From Kaistia terrae (GTDB lineage: Bacteria; Pseudomonadota; Alphaproteobacteria; Rhizobiales; Kaistiaceae): a DNA stretch of 64,000 nucleotides. Within the stretch, counting starts at the first letter, position 1. The number at the start of each line of letters is the position of its first letter. The translations under genes were made by a program, and so were the position numbers. This document shows positions 44,933 through 55,089 of the stretch, in pieces. The stretch spans positions 434,001-498,000 of the forward strand of contig NZ_JAPKNH010000002.1 in assembly GCF_026344005.1 (NCBI RefSeq), in the 5' to 3' direction. A model generated the notes under the pieces. That model was given only the letters and a program-made list of their open reading frames with translations, ran no database searches and was not told the origin of the DNA.

Positions 44933-45904
44933 ATGCTGACTGCCTACGCGATGTCCGAAGCCGGCCTGGCGCCGATTCCGGCCGAGGCGGCTTCGTCCGG
45001 TGCGACCGCCTGGCTCGATCTGTTCGATCCGACACAGGACGAGGAGCATGCTGCCGAAGCCTATCTCGGCGCGCTCGTGCCCACGCGGGAAGAGACGCAG
45101 GAGATCGAGTTTTCCAGCCGCTTTTACGTCGAGAAGGACGTTGTCTTCATGACGGCGAGCGTCATGGCCGGCCTGGATGTCGGCCATCCGAAGCTGACGC
45201 CTTTCACCTTCGGGGTCGGTAAATCGAAGATTGTCACGCTGCGCTACGAGGATATGAAGGCTTTTCGCCAGTTTCTCGCCGTCGCGCCGAAGCCGGGAAG
45301 CGGCTGCGAGACGCCGGCCGGCATCTTCAACGGCCTGCTGGAATCCTTCATCGGCCGGACGGCAGACGTGCTGGAGTACATTTCCCAGGCCGTTGACCGT
45401 ATCAACAGCGAGATCTTTACCCGCAAGGCCAATGAGCGGATCCGGTCCAAGCGCCTTTCCGTCCTGATCGGGGCGATCGGCATGCAGGGCGACCTTGCCT
45501 CCAAGGCGCGCGAAAGTCTTGCCTCGCTGGAGCGGCTCGCCCAGTACGCCTCTGCCATGCTGCCCGACCAGGCTCTAAAGAATGGCAACGGCGCCCGTCT
45601 AAAACTCGCGCTCCGCGATGTCCGCTCGCTCGAGGACCACGTCAATTTCGTCCTGAACAAGATCACCTTCCTGCTCGACGCGACGCTCGGCCTCGTCGCC
45701 AACCAGCAGAACCAGGTGGTGAGCGTGCTGACGGTGGCTTCCACCATCCTGATGCCGCCGACGCTGATCGGCACCGTCTACGGCATGAATTTCAAGGACA
45801 TGCCCGAGCTTGGCTGGGGCTATGGCTATCCGCTGGCGCTGGCCATCATGGCGGTGTCGGCCCTCGTGCCGTTTTTCTACTTCAAGCGGCGAGGCTGGCT
45901 CTGA
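44933..45904 (+). CDS. corA: Magnesium/cobalt transporter CorA family
   Basis: A 323-residue pentameric channel. The long cytoplasmic N-terminal domain is followed by the stalk helix and two C-terminal membrane helices; the signature YGMNF (GMN) is at the end of the first. A GGAG lies 8 nt before the ATG. The usual acidic loop between the helices reads KDMPELGWGYG (MPEL form). No magnesium riboswitch was recognised in the 240-nt upstream gap. Confidence 0.94.
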   Translation: MLTAYAMSEAGLAPIPAEAASSGATAWLDLFDPTQDEEHAAEAYLGALVPTREETQEIEFSSRFYVEKDVVFMTASVMAGLDVGHPKLTPFTFGVGKSKIVTLRYEDMKAFRQFLAVAPKPGSGCETPAGIFNGLLESFIGRTADVLEYISQAVDRINSEIFTRKANERIRSKRLSVLIGAIGMQGDLASKARESLASLERLAQYASAMLPDQALKNGNGARLKLALRDVRSLEDHVNFVLNKITFLLDATLGLVANQQNQVVSVLTVASTILMPPTLIGTVYGMNFKDMPELGWGYGYPLALAIMAVSALVPFFYFKRRGWL

Positions 45905-45943
45905 CCCGGCGGGCTGTGCGCTTCTTCGGAGAGGCGGTGATAT

Positions 45944-47386
45944 CTAGAGATAGGGCGTCAGCAACCGGGTCGCCGCGTCGCGCAAGCGCACGACCAGCGG
46001 CCGGGCGCGCAATTCCTGGATCGCTATCGTCCGGCCCAACGCCAGCTTGGCGTCGATGATCGTGTCGATCAGGGCGGCGAATTCGAGGTCGTAGGCCTCG
46101 ACGTTGAATTCGAAATTGAGCCGCAGGCTCCGGGCGTCCCAATTGGCGCTGCCGAACATCACCCAGGCGCTGTCGACCGTCATCAGCTTCGAGTGGTCGA
46201 AAGGCGGCTCGGCGCGACGGATCACGACGCCGGACCGGATCAGGGGCGCCAACGAGGCGTTCATTGCCCAATCCATGTAGAACTGGTCGGATTGCTCGGG
46301 GATCAGGATCTCCACCGCGACGCCGCGCAGCGCTGCCAGGATCAGCTGCGAATTGATGCGGTCATCCGGCAGGAAATAGGGCGTGACGATGCGGATGCGC
46401 CGCTCGGCGCGGGCGATCGCCGCGGCCATCGTCCACATCAGCTTCTCGTTGTCCTCGTCCGGTCCGCTGGCGATGCCGCGCGCGGGGATCGTGCCGGCGG
46501 CCCGGATCTCGGGGAACCACGCGGGGCCCCCCAGCAATTCGTCGACGGTAAAGGCCCAGTCCTCGGCGAAGGTTTCCTGCAGGTGGGCGACGACCGGCCC
46601 CTCGACGCGGAAGTGAATATCCTGGACCGCATGGCCGGCCGGGATGCTCGCTACACGATAGAGATTGCCGGCGCTGATGTTCATGCCACCGGTAAAGCCG
46701 TGGCGGCCGTCGACGATCATAACCTTCTTGTGGTTGCGCAGATTGATGAAGGACATCTTCCAGGGCGCCACTTCATGCAGGAAGCGGGCGCTGGGTACAC
46801 CCGCCGCCATGAGGCGGTCATAGGCGGGGTTCTTCAGATAACCGCTGCCGATGCCGTCCAGCAGGACCCGCACGGCGACACCGCGCTGATGCGCGGCGAT
46901 CAGCGCGTCGATGATCGGGCCGCCGCCGAGGTCGTCATGGAAGATATAGCCGGCCAGGGCGACGCTGGCCTTGGCTGCGTCGATGGCGCGGATCATTTCC
47001 GGATAGGCGACATCGCCGTCCACCAGCGGCGTGACGGCGTTGCGCGACAGCAGGGAGCGCCCGGTAATCCGCAGGCCGAATTGCGCCAGCGGTTCCAGAT
47101 GCTCGTCATCGCCCTGGCCGACATCGCTGGGCGCCAGCGCGTATCGCGACTTCGGCGGGTCGACGTTGTCGCCCGGGTTGGACAATTTGATCGCCTTGCG
47201 GCGGACGCGATTGACGCCGAGCAGGACGTAGAGCAGGGGGCCGATATAGGGCGACAGCCAGGCGAGGCCGATCCAGCCGATCGTCGATTGCGGATTGAGC
47301 CGCGTCAGCAGGGCATGGATCGTCACCGCCGTCGCGAGGATGACGTGCAGGAACGAGAAGAACAGCGCGACGTGATTGGCCGTCAT
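45944..47386 (-). CDS. cls: Cardiolipin synthase (phospholipase D superfamily)
   Basis: A 480-residue inner-membrane enzyme that joins two phosphatidylglycerols to make cardiolipin. Two N-terminal membrane helices precede two HKD motifs: NHKKVMIVDGRHGFTGGMN and DHSKLMTVDSAWVMFGSANW. The N-terminal LNPQSTIGWIGLAW segment is typical of bacterial ClsA-type enzymes. It is followed on the minus strand by no other gene of lipid metabolism. Confidence 0.94.
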   Translation of the reverse strand: MTANHVALFFSFLHVILATAVTIHALLTRLNPQSTIGWIGLAWLSPYIGPLLYVLLGVNRVRRKAIKLSNPGDNVDPPKSRYALAPSDVGQGDDEHLEPLAQFGLRITGRSLLSRNAVTPLVDGDVAYPEMIRAIDAAKASVALAGYIFHDDLGGGPIIDALIAAHQRGVAVRVLLDGIGSGYLKNPAYDRLMAAGVPSARFLHEVAPWKMSFINLRNHKKVMIVDGRHGFTGGMNISAGNLYRVASIPAGHAVQDIHFRVEGPVVAHLQETFAEDWAFTVDELLGGPAWFPEIRAAGTIPARGIASGPDEDNEKLMWTMAAAIARAERRIRIVTPYFLPDDRINSQLILAALRGVAVEILIPEQSDQFYMDWAMNASLAPLIRSGVVIRRAEPPFDHSKLMTVDSAWVMFGSANWDARSLRLNFEFNVEAYDLEFAALIDTIIDAKLALGRTIAIQELRARPLVVRLRDAATRLLTPYL

Positions 47387-47425
47387 TGCCGATCGCCGCG
47401 TGGTTCAGCCGACAAGGAGTCGCAA

Positions 47426-47830
47426 TCAGGGCGCACCATTCACCTCCACGACATTGCGGTCGGGATCGCGCAGGTAGAGTTGAGGGAAGCCGGCGGCTCC
47501 GTCGCGCAGAACATAAAGGCGCATCGGGTCGTTCTCGTCCGGGCCTTCATGAAAGCCCTGCGCCAGCAGGTGATCGAGGATCCCGTAGAAGTCGCGCGTG
47601 TGAAACGAGAAGTGGACGTCGTTGTTATCGATGGCTTCGTTCGCGCGAAAAGTGCCTTGCGGATAGAGGATCAGATGGATCTGCAGGCCGTGGCAGGCGA
47701 GCCAGGCGCCCTGTGTCTTGAACGGCGGGCGCGCCAGCCGCTCGAGCCCGAATGCCCTCTGATAGAAGGCCACGGAACGCTCGAGGTCAGTGACGACGAT
47801 CGAGACATGGTGGATGCGCAGATCGAGCAT
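47426..47830 (-). CDS. VOC-superfamily (glyoxalase-like) protein
   Basis: A 134-residue protein with two beta-alpha-beta-beta-beta units. Metal ligands expected for the fold are visible in LRIHHVSIVVTDLERSVAFYQRAFG (His), NNDVHFSFHT (His) and YLRDPDRNVVEVNG (Glu). It could be a dioxygenase, isomerase or thiol transferase; its sequence resembles fosfomycin-resistance-like VOC members only loosely. It lies 39 nt from cls, possibly co-transcribed. Confidence 0.85.
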   Translation of the reverse strand: MLDLRIHHVSIVVTDLERSVAFYQRAFGLERLARPPFKTQGAWLACHGLQIHLILYPQGTFRANEAIDNNDVHFSFHTRDFYGILDHLLAQGFHEGPDENDPMRLYVLRDGAAGFPQLYLRDPDRNVVEVNGAP

Positions 47831-47981
47831 TCCGATAGTTCCCCCGGGATCGGATGATCAAGCCTTGTGGACGGCTTTCGTCGGAGGATAGGGCCAAGCC
47901 GCGGTCCTGTCTTGCGGCATGTTGGAAGCCGTCGTCGCGCCTCTGGATATCGCGCGGGATGAGGCTTCCCCCAAAACGGAA

Positions 47982-48004
47982 ACGGACGGCCAGGGGCCGT
48001 CCGT
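47982..48004 (-). terminator. Terminator of the aminotransferase gene
   Basis: A perfect 10-bp stem ACGGACGGCC/GGCCGTCCGT around a 3-nt loop lies 60 nt after the stop; the minus-strand sequence after it is TTCCGTTTT. Confidence 0.75.
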
Positions 48005-48064
48005 CTTTGTCAGTCGCGGTCTCGTGGTGTTGCCACGGGCCGGCTTGTACTGGGTTCGAACGCC

Positions 48065-49318
<1,254 letters not shown>

Positions 49319-49476
49319 CTAGTCCGGGAGGCCGGGGATGGCAAGCGCTGCAATAGCGCCTTCGGCCCGTCGACCCACCGCAAACCGCCGGTTCGCGCCA
49401 CGCAAAATTGTTTTGAACCTTTTTGCGCGGGGCTTACGTATCTTCAGCGGGGCAGAAGATCGGAATGGAGACCAAG

Positions 49477-50433
49477 ATGCTCATTCGTCGAAAGCGTGGC
49501 TGGGAGATTCCCGAACATCGCGCCACTCCGGAGGCGATCTTTCTCAATCGCCGGGAAATCCTCGCCGCCGCCGGCCTTGGGCTTGCCGCGACAGCCCTGC
49601 CGGGTTTTGCCCGCGCCAATGATGCGGATCCGAGCGCCGGGCTATATCCGGCCAAGCGAAACCCGCGCTACACGATCGCGCGCGACGTGACGCCGGAGAA
49701 GATCAACGCCCACTACAACAATTTCTACGAATACAGCACCGACAAGGATCTGGCCGATGCGGCGCAGGCTTTGAAGATCCGTCCCTGGACGATCCAGTTC
49801 GGCGGGCTGGTTGAAAAAGAGAAGACGGTCGATATCGATGACCTGCTGAAGGCGATGAAGCTGGAGGAACGGCTCTATCGCCATCGCTGCGTCGAGGCTT
49901 GGTCGATGACCGTGCCATGGACCGGCTTTCCGCTTGCCGACCTCGTCGCCTTCGCCAAGCCGCTGGCGAGCGCGAAATACATCCGCATGGAGACCTTCAT
50001 GGATCCGGCCATGGCACCGGGCCAGAACCAGCCCTTCTATCCCTGGCCCTATGTCGAGGGGCTCTCCATGGCCGAGGCGAACAACGAGCTCGCCTTCATG
50101 GTGACGGGGGCCTATGGCAAGCCGCTGCTGAAGCAGATGGGGTCGCCGATCCGCCTGCATACGCCGTGGAAATACGGGTTCAAATCGATCAAGTCGATCG
50201 TCAAGGTGAGCTTCGTCGAGGAGCAGCCGGTGAACTTCTGGCAGCAGCTGCAATCGTCGGAATATGGCTTCTGGGCCAATGTGAATCCCGAAGTGCCGCA
50301 TCCGCGCTGGAGCCAGGCGTCGGAAACCGTCATCGGCACCAGCGAGCGCGTCCCGACCCAATTGTTCAACGGCTACGGGGAATATGTGGCGGGGCTGTAC
50401 AAGGGCATGGAGAGCGAGCCGCTCTATATGTGA
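49477..50433 (+). CDS. msrP: Periplasmic methionine-sulfoxide reductase catalytic subunit MsrP
   Basis: A 318-residue molybdopterin enzyme that repairs oxidised methionines in periplasmic proteins. The ATG at 49477 (MLIRRKRGWEIPEH) has GGAG 6 nt upstream; another ATG four codons earlier is possible. NRREILAAAGLGLAATALPGFA (parts) is a twin-arginine signal. The Mo-ligating Cys is in HRCVEAWSM, followed by TVPWTGFPLADLV. The heme partner msrQ usually follows but is not here. A hairpin follows about 80 nt later. Confidence 0.93.
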   Translation: MLIRRKRGWEIPEHRATPEAIFLNRREILAAAGLGLAATALPGFARANDADPSAGLYPAKRNPRYTIARDVTPEKINAHYNNFYEYSTDKDLADAAQALKIRPWTIQFGGLVEKEKTVDIDDLLKAMKLEERLYRHRCVEAWSMTVPWTGFPLADLVAFAKPLASAKYIRMETFMDPAMAPGQNQPFYPWPYVEGLSMAEANNELAFMVTGAYGKPLLKQMGSPIRLHTPWKYGFKSIKSIVKVSFVEEQPVNFWQQLQSSEYGFWANVNPEVPHPRWSQASETVIGTSERVPTQLFNGYGEYVAGLYKGMESEPLYM

Positions 50434-50514
50434 GCATGCCTGATTTATGAGCAGGCATGCGTCGTCCCGCACCGACGGATGCTGGCCGCCAAAAGAGGCT
50501 CCAGAAAAGAAAAG

Positions 50515-50539
50515 GCCGGGCACTCTTGCGAGGCCCGGC
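50515..50539 (+). terminator. Candidate terminator after msrP
   Basis: A 7-bp stem GCCGGGC/GCCCGGC with an 11-nt loop is followed by TAAGTCTTTG, a weak U-tract, 81 nt after the stop. Confidence 0.45.
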
Positions 50540-50845
50540 TAAGTCTTTGTTGCTGCGGCAGGGAAATGCGCAGCAAACACCTTCCAGAGGGGAACAGCTG
50601 AGGTCGAACCCATCGCAGGGAGGAGGGAGCAACGGGCCCAACGCATCAACTGAGACACGTATATGGATGCCTCAGGCTGCCCAATCAACCGGCACCACTG
50701 CATCACAGCTATGCAGTTTTGAAGGGGCGCAACGATTGGTTCGTCCGGTGCGGAATATATAGCCAGAACGGCGTTATAGACCCGACGTCACGCAAAGAAA
50801 TTCCGCCATTTGCGCCAAATTGGGAATGGAGGAAAAAGCAATAAA
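50540..50845. other. Gene-free stretch with one hairpin
   Basis: No convincing coding frame. The hairpin ACTGCAT-N7-ATGCAGT followed by TTTT at 50697-50720 could end a small plus-strand RNA, but no promoter is evident. Confidence 0.3.
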
Positions 50846-50872
50846 AATGTCGGGCAAATCTGTCCCGACATT
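50846..50872 (-). terminator. Terminator of the LsrB-type regulator gene
   Basis: A 9-bp stem AATGTCGGG/CCCGACATT with a 9-nt loop and TTTAT on the minus strand, 36 nt after the stop. Confidence 0.85.
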
Positions 50873-50908
50873 GTCATGAAACTGTGCCTGAATTTGAGCC
50901 GGATTGGC

Positions 50909-51799
50909 TCAAAACTGCCAGTTCTGAGCTTTCGCCAGCATGAAATCGCGGAAAGCCGTGACGCGTGCCGAATTCTTGAGCTCGGACGGATAGCAGAAAT
51001 AGGTCGGGAAGCTCGGTACCTGCGCTTCCGGCATCAGCTTCACGAGCGAGGAGCCTTCCTCGATCATGTAGTCCGGCAGGATGGCGATGCCCGTGCCGCG
51101 CTCTACGGCAGCCTTGATTGCATAGATGTTGTTGATTCGAACGACCGGCTCACGCGGGTTGTCGGCCGAGCGGCCGGCGATTTCCAGCCAGTTTACGTCG
51201 CGGATATTCGGCGGGACCGGTACGCCAAAGGTGACGATGCGGTGGCCTTCCAGGTCGTCCAGCGTCTCGGGTTTGCCGAAGCGCTCGACATAGGCGGCCG
51301 AGGCGTAGACGTGATAGTGCGCCGTGAACAGCCGGCGCTGGATCAGGTCGGGCTGGACGGGCTGGCGCAGGCGAATGGCGACGTCAGCCTGGCGCATGGT
51401 CAGGTCCAGCTCCTGATCGTCGAGGATCAGGTGCAGGTTCAGATCCGGGTGCAGGTCGACGAATTCGTTGATGCGCTGGGTCAGCCAGGTCGAGCCGAGC
51501 GCCACGGTCGTGGTGATGCGCAGCGTGCCGGTCGGCTTTTCGCGGGAATCGGTCAGGCGGATTTTCACGCCTTCGAGCTTCTGCAGCACGTCCTGCGACG
51601 TGCGGTAGAGCAGTTCGCCCTGTTCCGACAGGATCAGCCCGCGGGCATGGCGATGGAAGAGGGGGACGCCGAGATCCAGCTCCAGCGCGCCAACCTGGCG
51701 GCTGACGGCCGACTGGCTCATGCCCAACGCCTCGCCGGCATGGGTGAACGAGCCAGCCTGTGCGGCCGCGTGAAATATTCTCAGTTTGTCCCAGTCCAT
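50909..51799 (-). CDS. lsrB: LysR-family regulator of the LsrB/VtlR type
   Basis: A 296-residue LTTR: N-terminal winged HTH MDWDKLRIFHAAAQAGSFTHAGEALGMSQSAVSRQ (parts), then the effector-binding domain (GTLRITTTVALGSTWLTQRI, RNIYAIKAAVERGTGIAIL-like segment). Its place directly downstream of trxB with lrp divergent matches the conserved rhizobial lrp-trxB-lsrB cluster; LsrB in Sinorhizobium and VtlR in Brucella govern host interaction and redox genes. The symbol rests on synteny plus sequence. Confidence 0.85.
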   Translation of the reverse strand: MDWDKLRIFHAAAQAGSFTHAGEALGMSQSAVSRQVGALELDLGVPLFHRHARGLILSEQGELLYRTSQDVLQKLEGVKIRLTDSREKPTGTLRITTTVALGSTWLTQRINEFVDLHPDLNLHLILDDQELDLTMRQADVAIRLRQPVQPDLIQRRLFTAHYHVYASAAYVERFGKPETLDDLEGHRIVTFGVPVPPNIRDVNWLEIAGRSADNPREPVVRINNIYAIKAAVERGTGIAILPDYMIEEGSSLVKLMPEAQVPSFPTYFCYPSELKNSARVTAFRDFMLAKAQNWQF

Positions 51800-51838
51800 G
51801 GTTGGACAGCCCCCTGCAGCACCAGCCCGATATTGTTG

Positions 51839-52807
51839 TTATTCGGCGGCGGCTGCGGATTCCATCACAACCGGATTGATCGCCAGCCAGCGCTCGGCTT
51901 CGAGCGCTGCCATGCAGCCCTGTCCCGCCGCCGTTACAGCTTGGCGGAACGTTTCGTCCGTCACGTCGCCGGCGGCATAGACGCCGGGAATGCTGGTCGC
52001 CGTCGAGTCCGGCGCCGTCCAGATATAGCCGGACGGCTTCAGATCGAGCTGACCCTTAACGATTTCGACAGCCGGCGCGTGGCCGATGGCGACGAACACG
52101 CCATGCGTCTCGCGCTCGCTCGTCTTACCCGTCACGACATTGCGCAGCTTTACGCCCGTCACCGAAGGCGGGAAGCCCGTCTTGCCGATGACTTCGTCGA
52201 TGACCGTGTCCCAGATCACTTCGACATTGTCGAGGCCGAACAGGCGGTTCTGCAGGATGCGCTCGGCGCGGAAATGGTCGCGGCGATGGACGAGCGTCAC
52301 CTTCTTGGCGATATGGGCGAGGTAAAGCGCTTCCTCGACGGCGGTATTGCCGCCGCCGACCACGAAGACTTCCTTGTTTCGGTAAAAGAAGCCGTCACAG
52401 GTCGCGCAGGCGGAAACGCCAAAGCCCTTGAATGTCTGTTCGCTGTCGATGCCGAGCCATTTGGCCTGCGCACCGGTGGCGATAACCAGCGCGTCGGCCG
52501 AGTAGATCTCGCCGGAATCGCCCTTCAGGATGAAAGGGCGCTGCGAAAGATCGACCTCGACGATGTGGTCGCTGACCATCTTGGTGCCGACATGCTCAGC
52601 CTGGGCGCGCATCTGCTCCATCAGCCAGGGACCCTGGATGACGTCGGCGAAGCCCGGATAATTCTCGACATCGGTTGTGATGGTGAGCTGGCCGCCGGGC
52701 TGGATGCCGGCAATCAGCATCGGCTCCAACATGGCGCGGGCCGCATAGATGGCGGCGGTGTAGCCGGCAGGGCCGGATCCGACGATGATGAGCTTTGCGT
52801 GCTGCAT
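51839..52807 (-). CDS. trxB: Thioredoxin-disulfide reductase
   Basis: A 322-residue FAD/NADPH enzyme that reduces thioredoxin. GSGPAGYTAAIYAARA near residue 11 binds FAD, the redox-active pair is in VSACATCDGFFYRN, and GGGNTAVEEALYLA binds NADPH. It lies 39 nt upstream of the LsrB-type gene and is divergent from lrp, with an operator-like region between them. Confidence 0.96.
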   Translation of the reverse strand: MQHAKLIIVGSGPAGYTAAIYAARAMLEPMLIAGIQPGGQLTITTDVENYPGFADVIQGPWLMEQMRAQAEHVGTKMVSDHIVEVDLSQRPFILKGDSGEIYSADALVIATGAQAKWLGIDSEQTFKGFGVSACATCDGFFYRNKEVFVVGGGNTAVEEALYLAHIAKKVTLVHRRDHFRAERILQNRLFGLDNVEVIWDTVIDEVIGKTGFPPSVTGVKLRNVVTGKTSERETHGVFVAIGHAPAVEIVKGQLDLKPSGYIWTAPDSTATSIPGVYAAGDVTDETFRQAVTAAGQGCMAALEAERWLAINPVVMESAAAAE

Positions 52808-52886
52808 GATGGGCCAGACATAATGTCGAGACGTGCGCTTTTGAAGGCCGCGCCTCTGGATGGATGTGCGTAGCGCATGCCATGAT

Positions 52887-52928
52887 ACAAGCTATGCGAT
52901 CTTGTGCGTTCTCGCGAACAATTGTTTC
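52887..52928. promoter_or_regulatory. Dyad cluster in the trxB/lrp intergenic region
   Basis: Three dyads sit together: ACAAG-N9-CTTGT (52887-52905), TTGT-N-CG-N6-CG-N-ACAA (52902-52921) and AACAATTGTT (52917-52926). The 217-nt gap between divergent starts must hold both promoters. The dyads suit LysR- or Lrp-type regulators, so autoregulation is inferred. Confidence 0.5.
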
Positions 52929-53024
52929 CGAATCATGGCAATTGGGCCAGACTCGAATATCCGATTGCCGACCGGCATCCCCGGCTTTCTTTCCCATTAA
53001 AGGCTCTTTAGCCGTGAGGCACGC

Positions 53025-53489
53025 GTGAAAGCCCGTTTAGACGCGATCGACTGGAAGATCCTGAAGGAGCTTCAGGCCGACGGTCGCATCACCAATGTCG
53101 AGCTGGCCCGTCGCGCCGGCATCTCCGCGCCTCCCTGCCTCCGCCGCATGCGCGCGCTGGAGGAAGCGGGAATCATCGAGGGCTATCGCGCCCTGGTCGA
53201 TGAAGGGGCGCTCGGCTACGACGTCACCGCCTTCGCCATGATCGGGCTTTCGAGCCAGGCCGAAGCGGACTTGACCGCCTTTGGCGCGCGGGTGCGCGAC
53301 TGGTCGATCGTGCGCGAGTGCTACATGCTGTCGGGCGAGGCGGATTTCATCCTGAAATGCGTCGCGCCGACGCTGAAGTCGTTCCAGGGCTTCATCGAGG
53401 AACTGACGTCCGCCGCCAACGTCGCGAGCGTTCGCACCACTCTCACCATCCGCCGCATCAAGGACGAGCCGCTGGTTCCTATCGAGTAG
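53025..53489 (+). CDS. lrp: Lrp/AsnC-family transcriptional regulator
   Basis: A 154-residue regulator with a GTG start (VKARLDAIDWKILKEL) and GAGG about 6 nt upstream. The HTH NVELARRAGISAPPCLRRMRALEEAGII precedes the RAM effector-binding domain (VRECYMLSGEADFILKCVAPTL). It is the divergent partner of trxB in the conserved rhizobial cluster. Confidence 0.93.
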   Translation: MKARLDAIDWKILKELQADGRITNVELARRAGISAPPCLRRMRALEEAGIIEGYRALVDEGALGYDVTAFAMIGLSSQAEADLTAFGARVRDWSIVRECYMLSGEADFILKCVAPTLKSFQGFIEELTSAANVASVRTTLTIRRIKDEPLVPIE

Positions 53490-53523
53490 GGGAGAGCTGC
53501 CTGGCAGCTGCCCTCACTCGATC

Positions 53524-54285
53524 TTAGCTTTTCTTGCCGGTTGCCGCATAGCGCCAGAAAACTTCCTGGGTGTTGGAGACGGCGGCGAGAAAGCCCTCGC
53601 GGCCGTCGAGAAAGCCGCGTTTGACGACATAGAGCCGGATGAACATCCAAATCGCGCGCTGCGTCGCCTTGCCGACGCCGCCGTTTCTGCCGTTGAGCCG
53701 TCGTTGCTCGGCTCCCGAAAGCGCATAGCGGTGCTGCTTGTCCAGGACCTCGTCGAGATCGCGATAGCTCTGGTGCGGCATGTCGGTGGCGAGATCCCCG
53801 ACGGTGCCATCGACGACCAACGCTTCATGGACGAGATCTTTGGTGAAGCGCGCGGCATCGCGCCGGGCGAGGCGCAGATGGCGATCAGGATACCAGCCGC
53901 CATGCCGCAACGGTTTGCCGAGAAAGCTGTTGAGCCGATTGACGCGGTAGCCGGCGGCGGCCCTGGTTTCGATGGCCGCGCGGATTTCCGCGGCGAGGGC
54001 ATGGGGGATCACCTCGTCGGCGTCGATCGAGAGTACCCAGTCACCGGTCGCCGCATCCAGTGCGCGCTGCTTCTGGGCGCCGAAACCGGCCCAGTCAGTG
54101 CGTATCAGGACACGACATCCCTTCGCCTCGGCGATCGCGACGGTGTCGTCGGTCGAGCCGCTGTCGACGACGACGATCTCGTCGCAGAACGCCAGCGAGG
54201 CGAGGCAGGCCGGCAGGTCGCGGGCTTCGTCTTTGGCAATGATGATTGCCGAAAGGCGAGTGGGGGTCGTGCTGGACGACGTCAT
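53524..54285 (-). CDS. Family 2 glycosyltransferase, WaaE/KdtX-like
   Basis: A 253-residue GT-A fold enzyme with IIIAKDEARDLPACLASLAF at the start, the nucleotide-binding EIVVVDSGSTDDTV, the metal-binding DADE in VLSIDADEVIPHAL, and ALVVDGTVGDLATDMPHQSY (parts). Such enzymes add heptose or glucose to the LPS inner core. It converges with lrp; no other LPS genes are nearby. Confidence 0.88.
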   Translation of the reverse strand: MTSSSTTPTRLSAIIIAKDEARDLPACLASLAFCDEIVVVDSGSTDDTVAIAEAKGCRVLIRTDWAGFGAQKQRALDAATGDWVLSIDADEVIPHALAAEIRAAIETRAAAGYRVNRLNSFLGKPLRHGGWYPDRHLRLARRDAARFTKDLVHEALVVDGTVGDLATDMPHQSYRDLDEVLDKQHRYALSGAEQRRLNGRNGGVGKATQRAIWMFIRLYVVKRGFLDGREGFLAAVSNTQEVFWRYAATGKKS

Positions 54286-54318
54286 GGCGACTCCGGGTTG
54301 CAGGCCCTGTCAGATACG

Positions 54319-54350
54319 AAAAAGCACCGGGCCTTGGAAGCCCGGTGCTT
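54319..54350 (-). terminator. Terminator of greA
   Basis: A 10-bp stem AAGCACCGGG/CCCGGTGCTT with a 9-nt loop; the minus-strand sequence after it is TTTTC. It lies 24 nt after the greA stop. Confidence 0.9.
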
Positions 54351-54373
54351 GAGGATCGGCTCGGCAGGTCAGC

Positions 54374-54847
54374 CTAGCGGAATGAGACTTCAAGCACTTC
54401 GTAGGAACGATCGCCGCCGGGGGCTGTGACGGCCACCGTGTCGCCGGCGCTCTTGCCGATCAACGCGCGGGCGATCGGCGACGAAATCGAGATGCGACCG
54501 GACCGGACATCGGCTTCGAGGTCGCCAACGATCTGATAGACCCGTTCTTCCTCGGTATCCTCGTCGATCAGCTTCACCGTCGCGCCGAACTTGATCGTCG
54601 TGCCCGACAGCTTGCTGACGTCGATGATTTCGGCGCGCGAAAGCTTGTCCTCGAGTTCCGCGATGCGGCCCTCATTGTGGCTCTGCGCTTCCTTGGCCGA
54701 GTGATATTCGGCGTTCTCCGAGAGGTCGCCATGCGCGCGCGCTTCGGAGATCGCCGCGATGATACGGGGGCGCTCTTCCGAGGTCAGACGTTTCCGCTCC
54801 ACTTCGAGAGCCGCATGACCGCTGATGGTCATCGGAACCTTTTCCAT
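54374..54847 (-). CDS. greA: Transcription elongation factor GreA
   Basis: A 157-residue factor that rescues backtracked RNA polymerase. [17 protein letters not shown] is the family N-terminus, and the coiled coil carries the acidic tip [20 protein letters not shown]. The C-terminal FKBP-like domain ends [14 protein letters not shown]. The open frame extends upstream, but the start at 54847 matches homologues exactly. Confidence 0.96.
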   Translation of the reverse strand: MEKVPMTISGHAALEVERKRLTSEERPRIIAAISEARAHGDLSENAEYHSAKEAQSHNEGRIAELEDKLSRAEIIDVSKLSGTTIKFGATVKLIDEDTEEERVYQIVGDLEADVRSGRISISSPIARALIGKSAGDTVAVTAPGGDRSYEVLEVSFR

Positions 54848-55052
54848 GGTCTTTCTGGCCTTTTCTTCCTTCTTGGCCTCGGTTCCCAAATGGGCCGAAG
54901 CACAATAATTCAGACGCCGGTGCCCGAAGGCGCCTGCTCCTGATTTCAAAAACCGAAAGAACGCGTCGAAGCCGACGCATTCTCTGTCGGGTTGCCCGAG
55001 GCAAACTGAGCCTTCAAGTGTCGTCCACGATTGCGGCGAGCGCAAGGGGAAT

Positions 55053-55081
55053 GCTCACGGGGCGGAACCCGGCCCGTGAGC
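55053..55081 (-). terminator. Hairpin after carB
   Basis: A 9-bp stem GCTCACGGG/CCCGTGAGC with an 11-nt loop lies 9 nt after the carB stop; no T-run follows, so termination may need Rho. Confidence 0.4.
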
Positions 55082-55089
55082 GGTCAGGC

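Noticed and set aside
46193-47857. Long plus-strand frame opposite cls and the VOC gene
   Set aside because: Antisense shadow; both HKD motifs of cls are on the other strand.
50810-52873. Long plus-strand frame opposite the LsrB-type and trxB genes
   Set aside because: Shadow of two well-supported minus-strand genes; low-complexity Arg/Gly/Ala composition.
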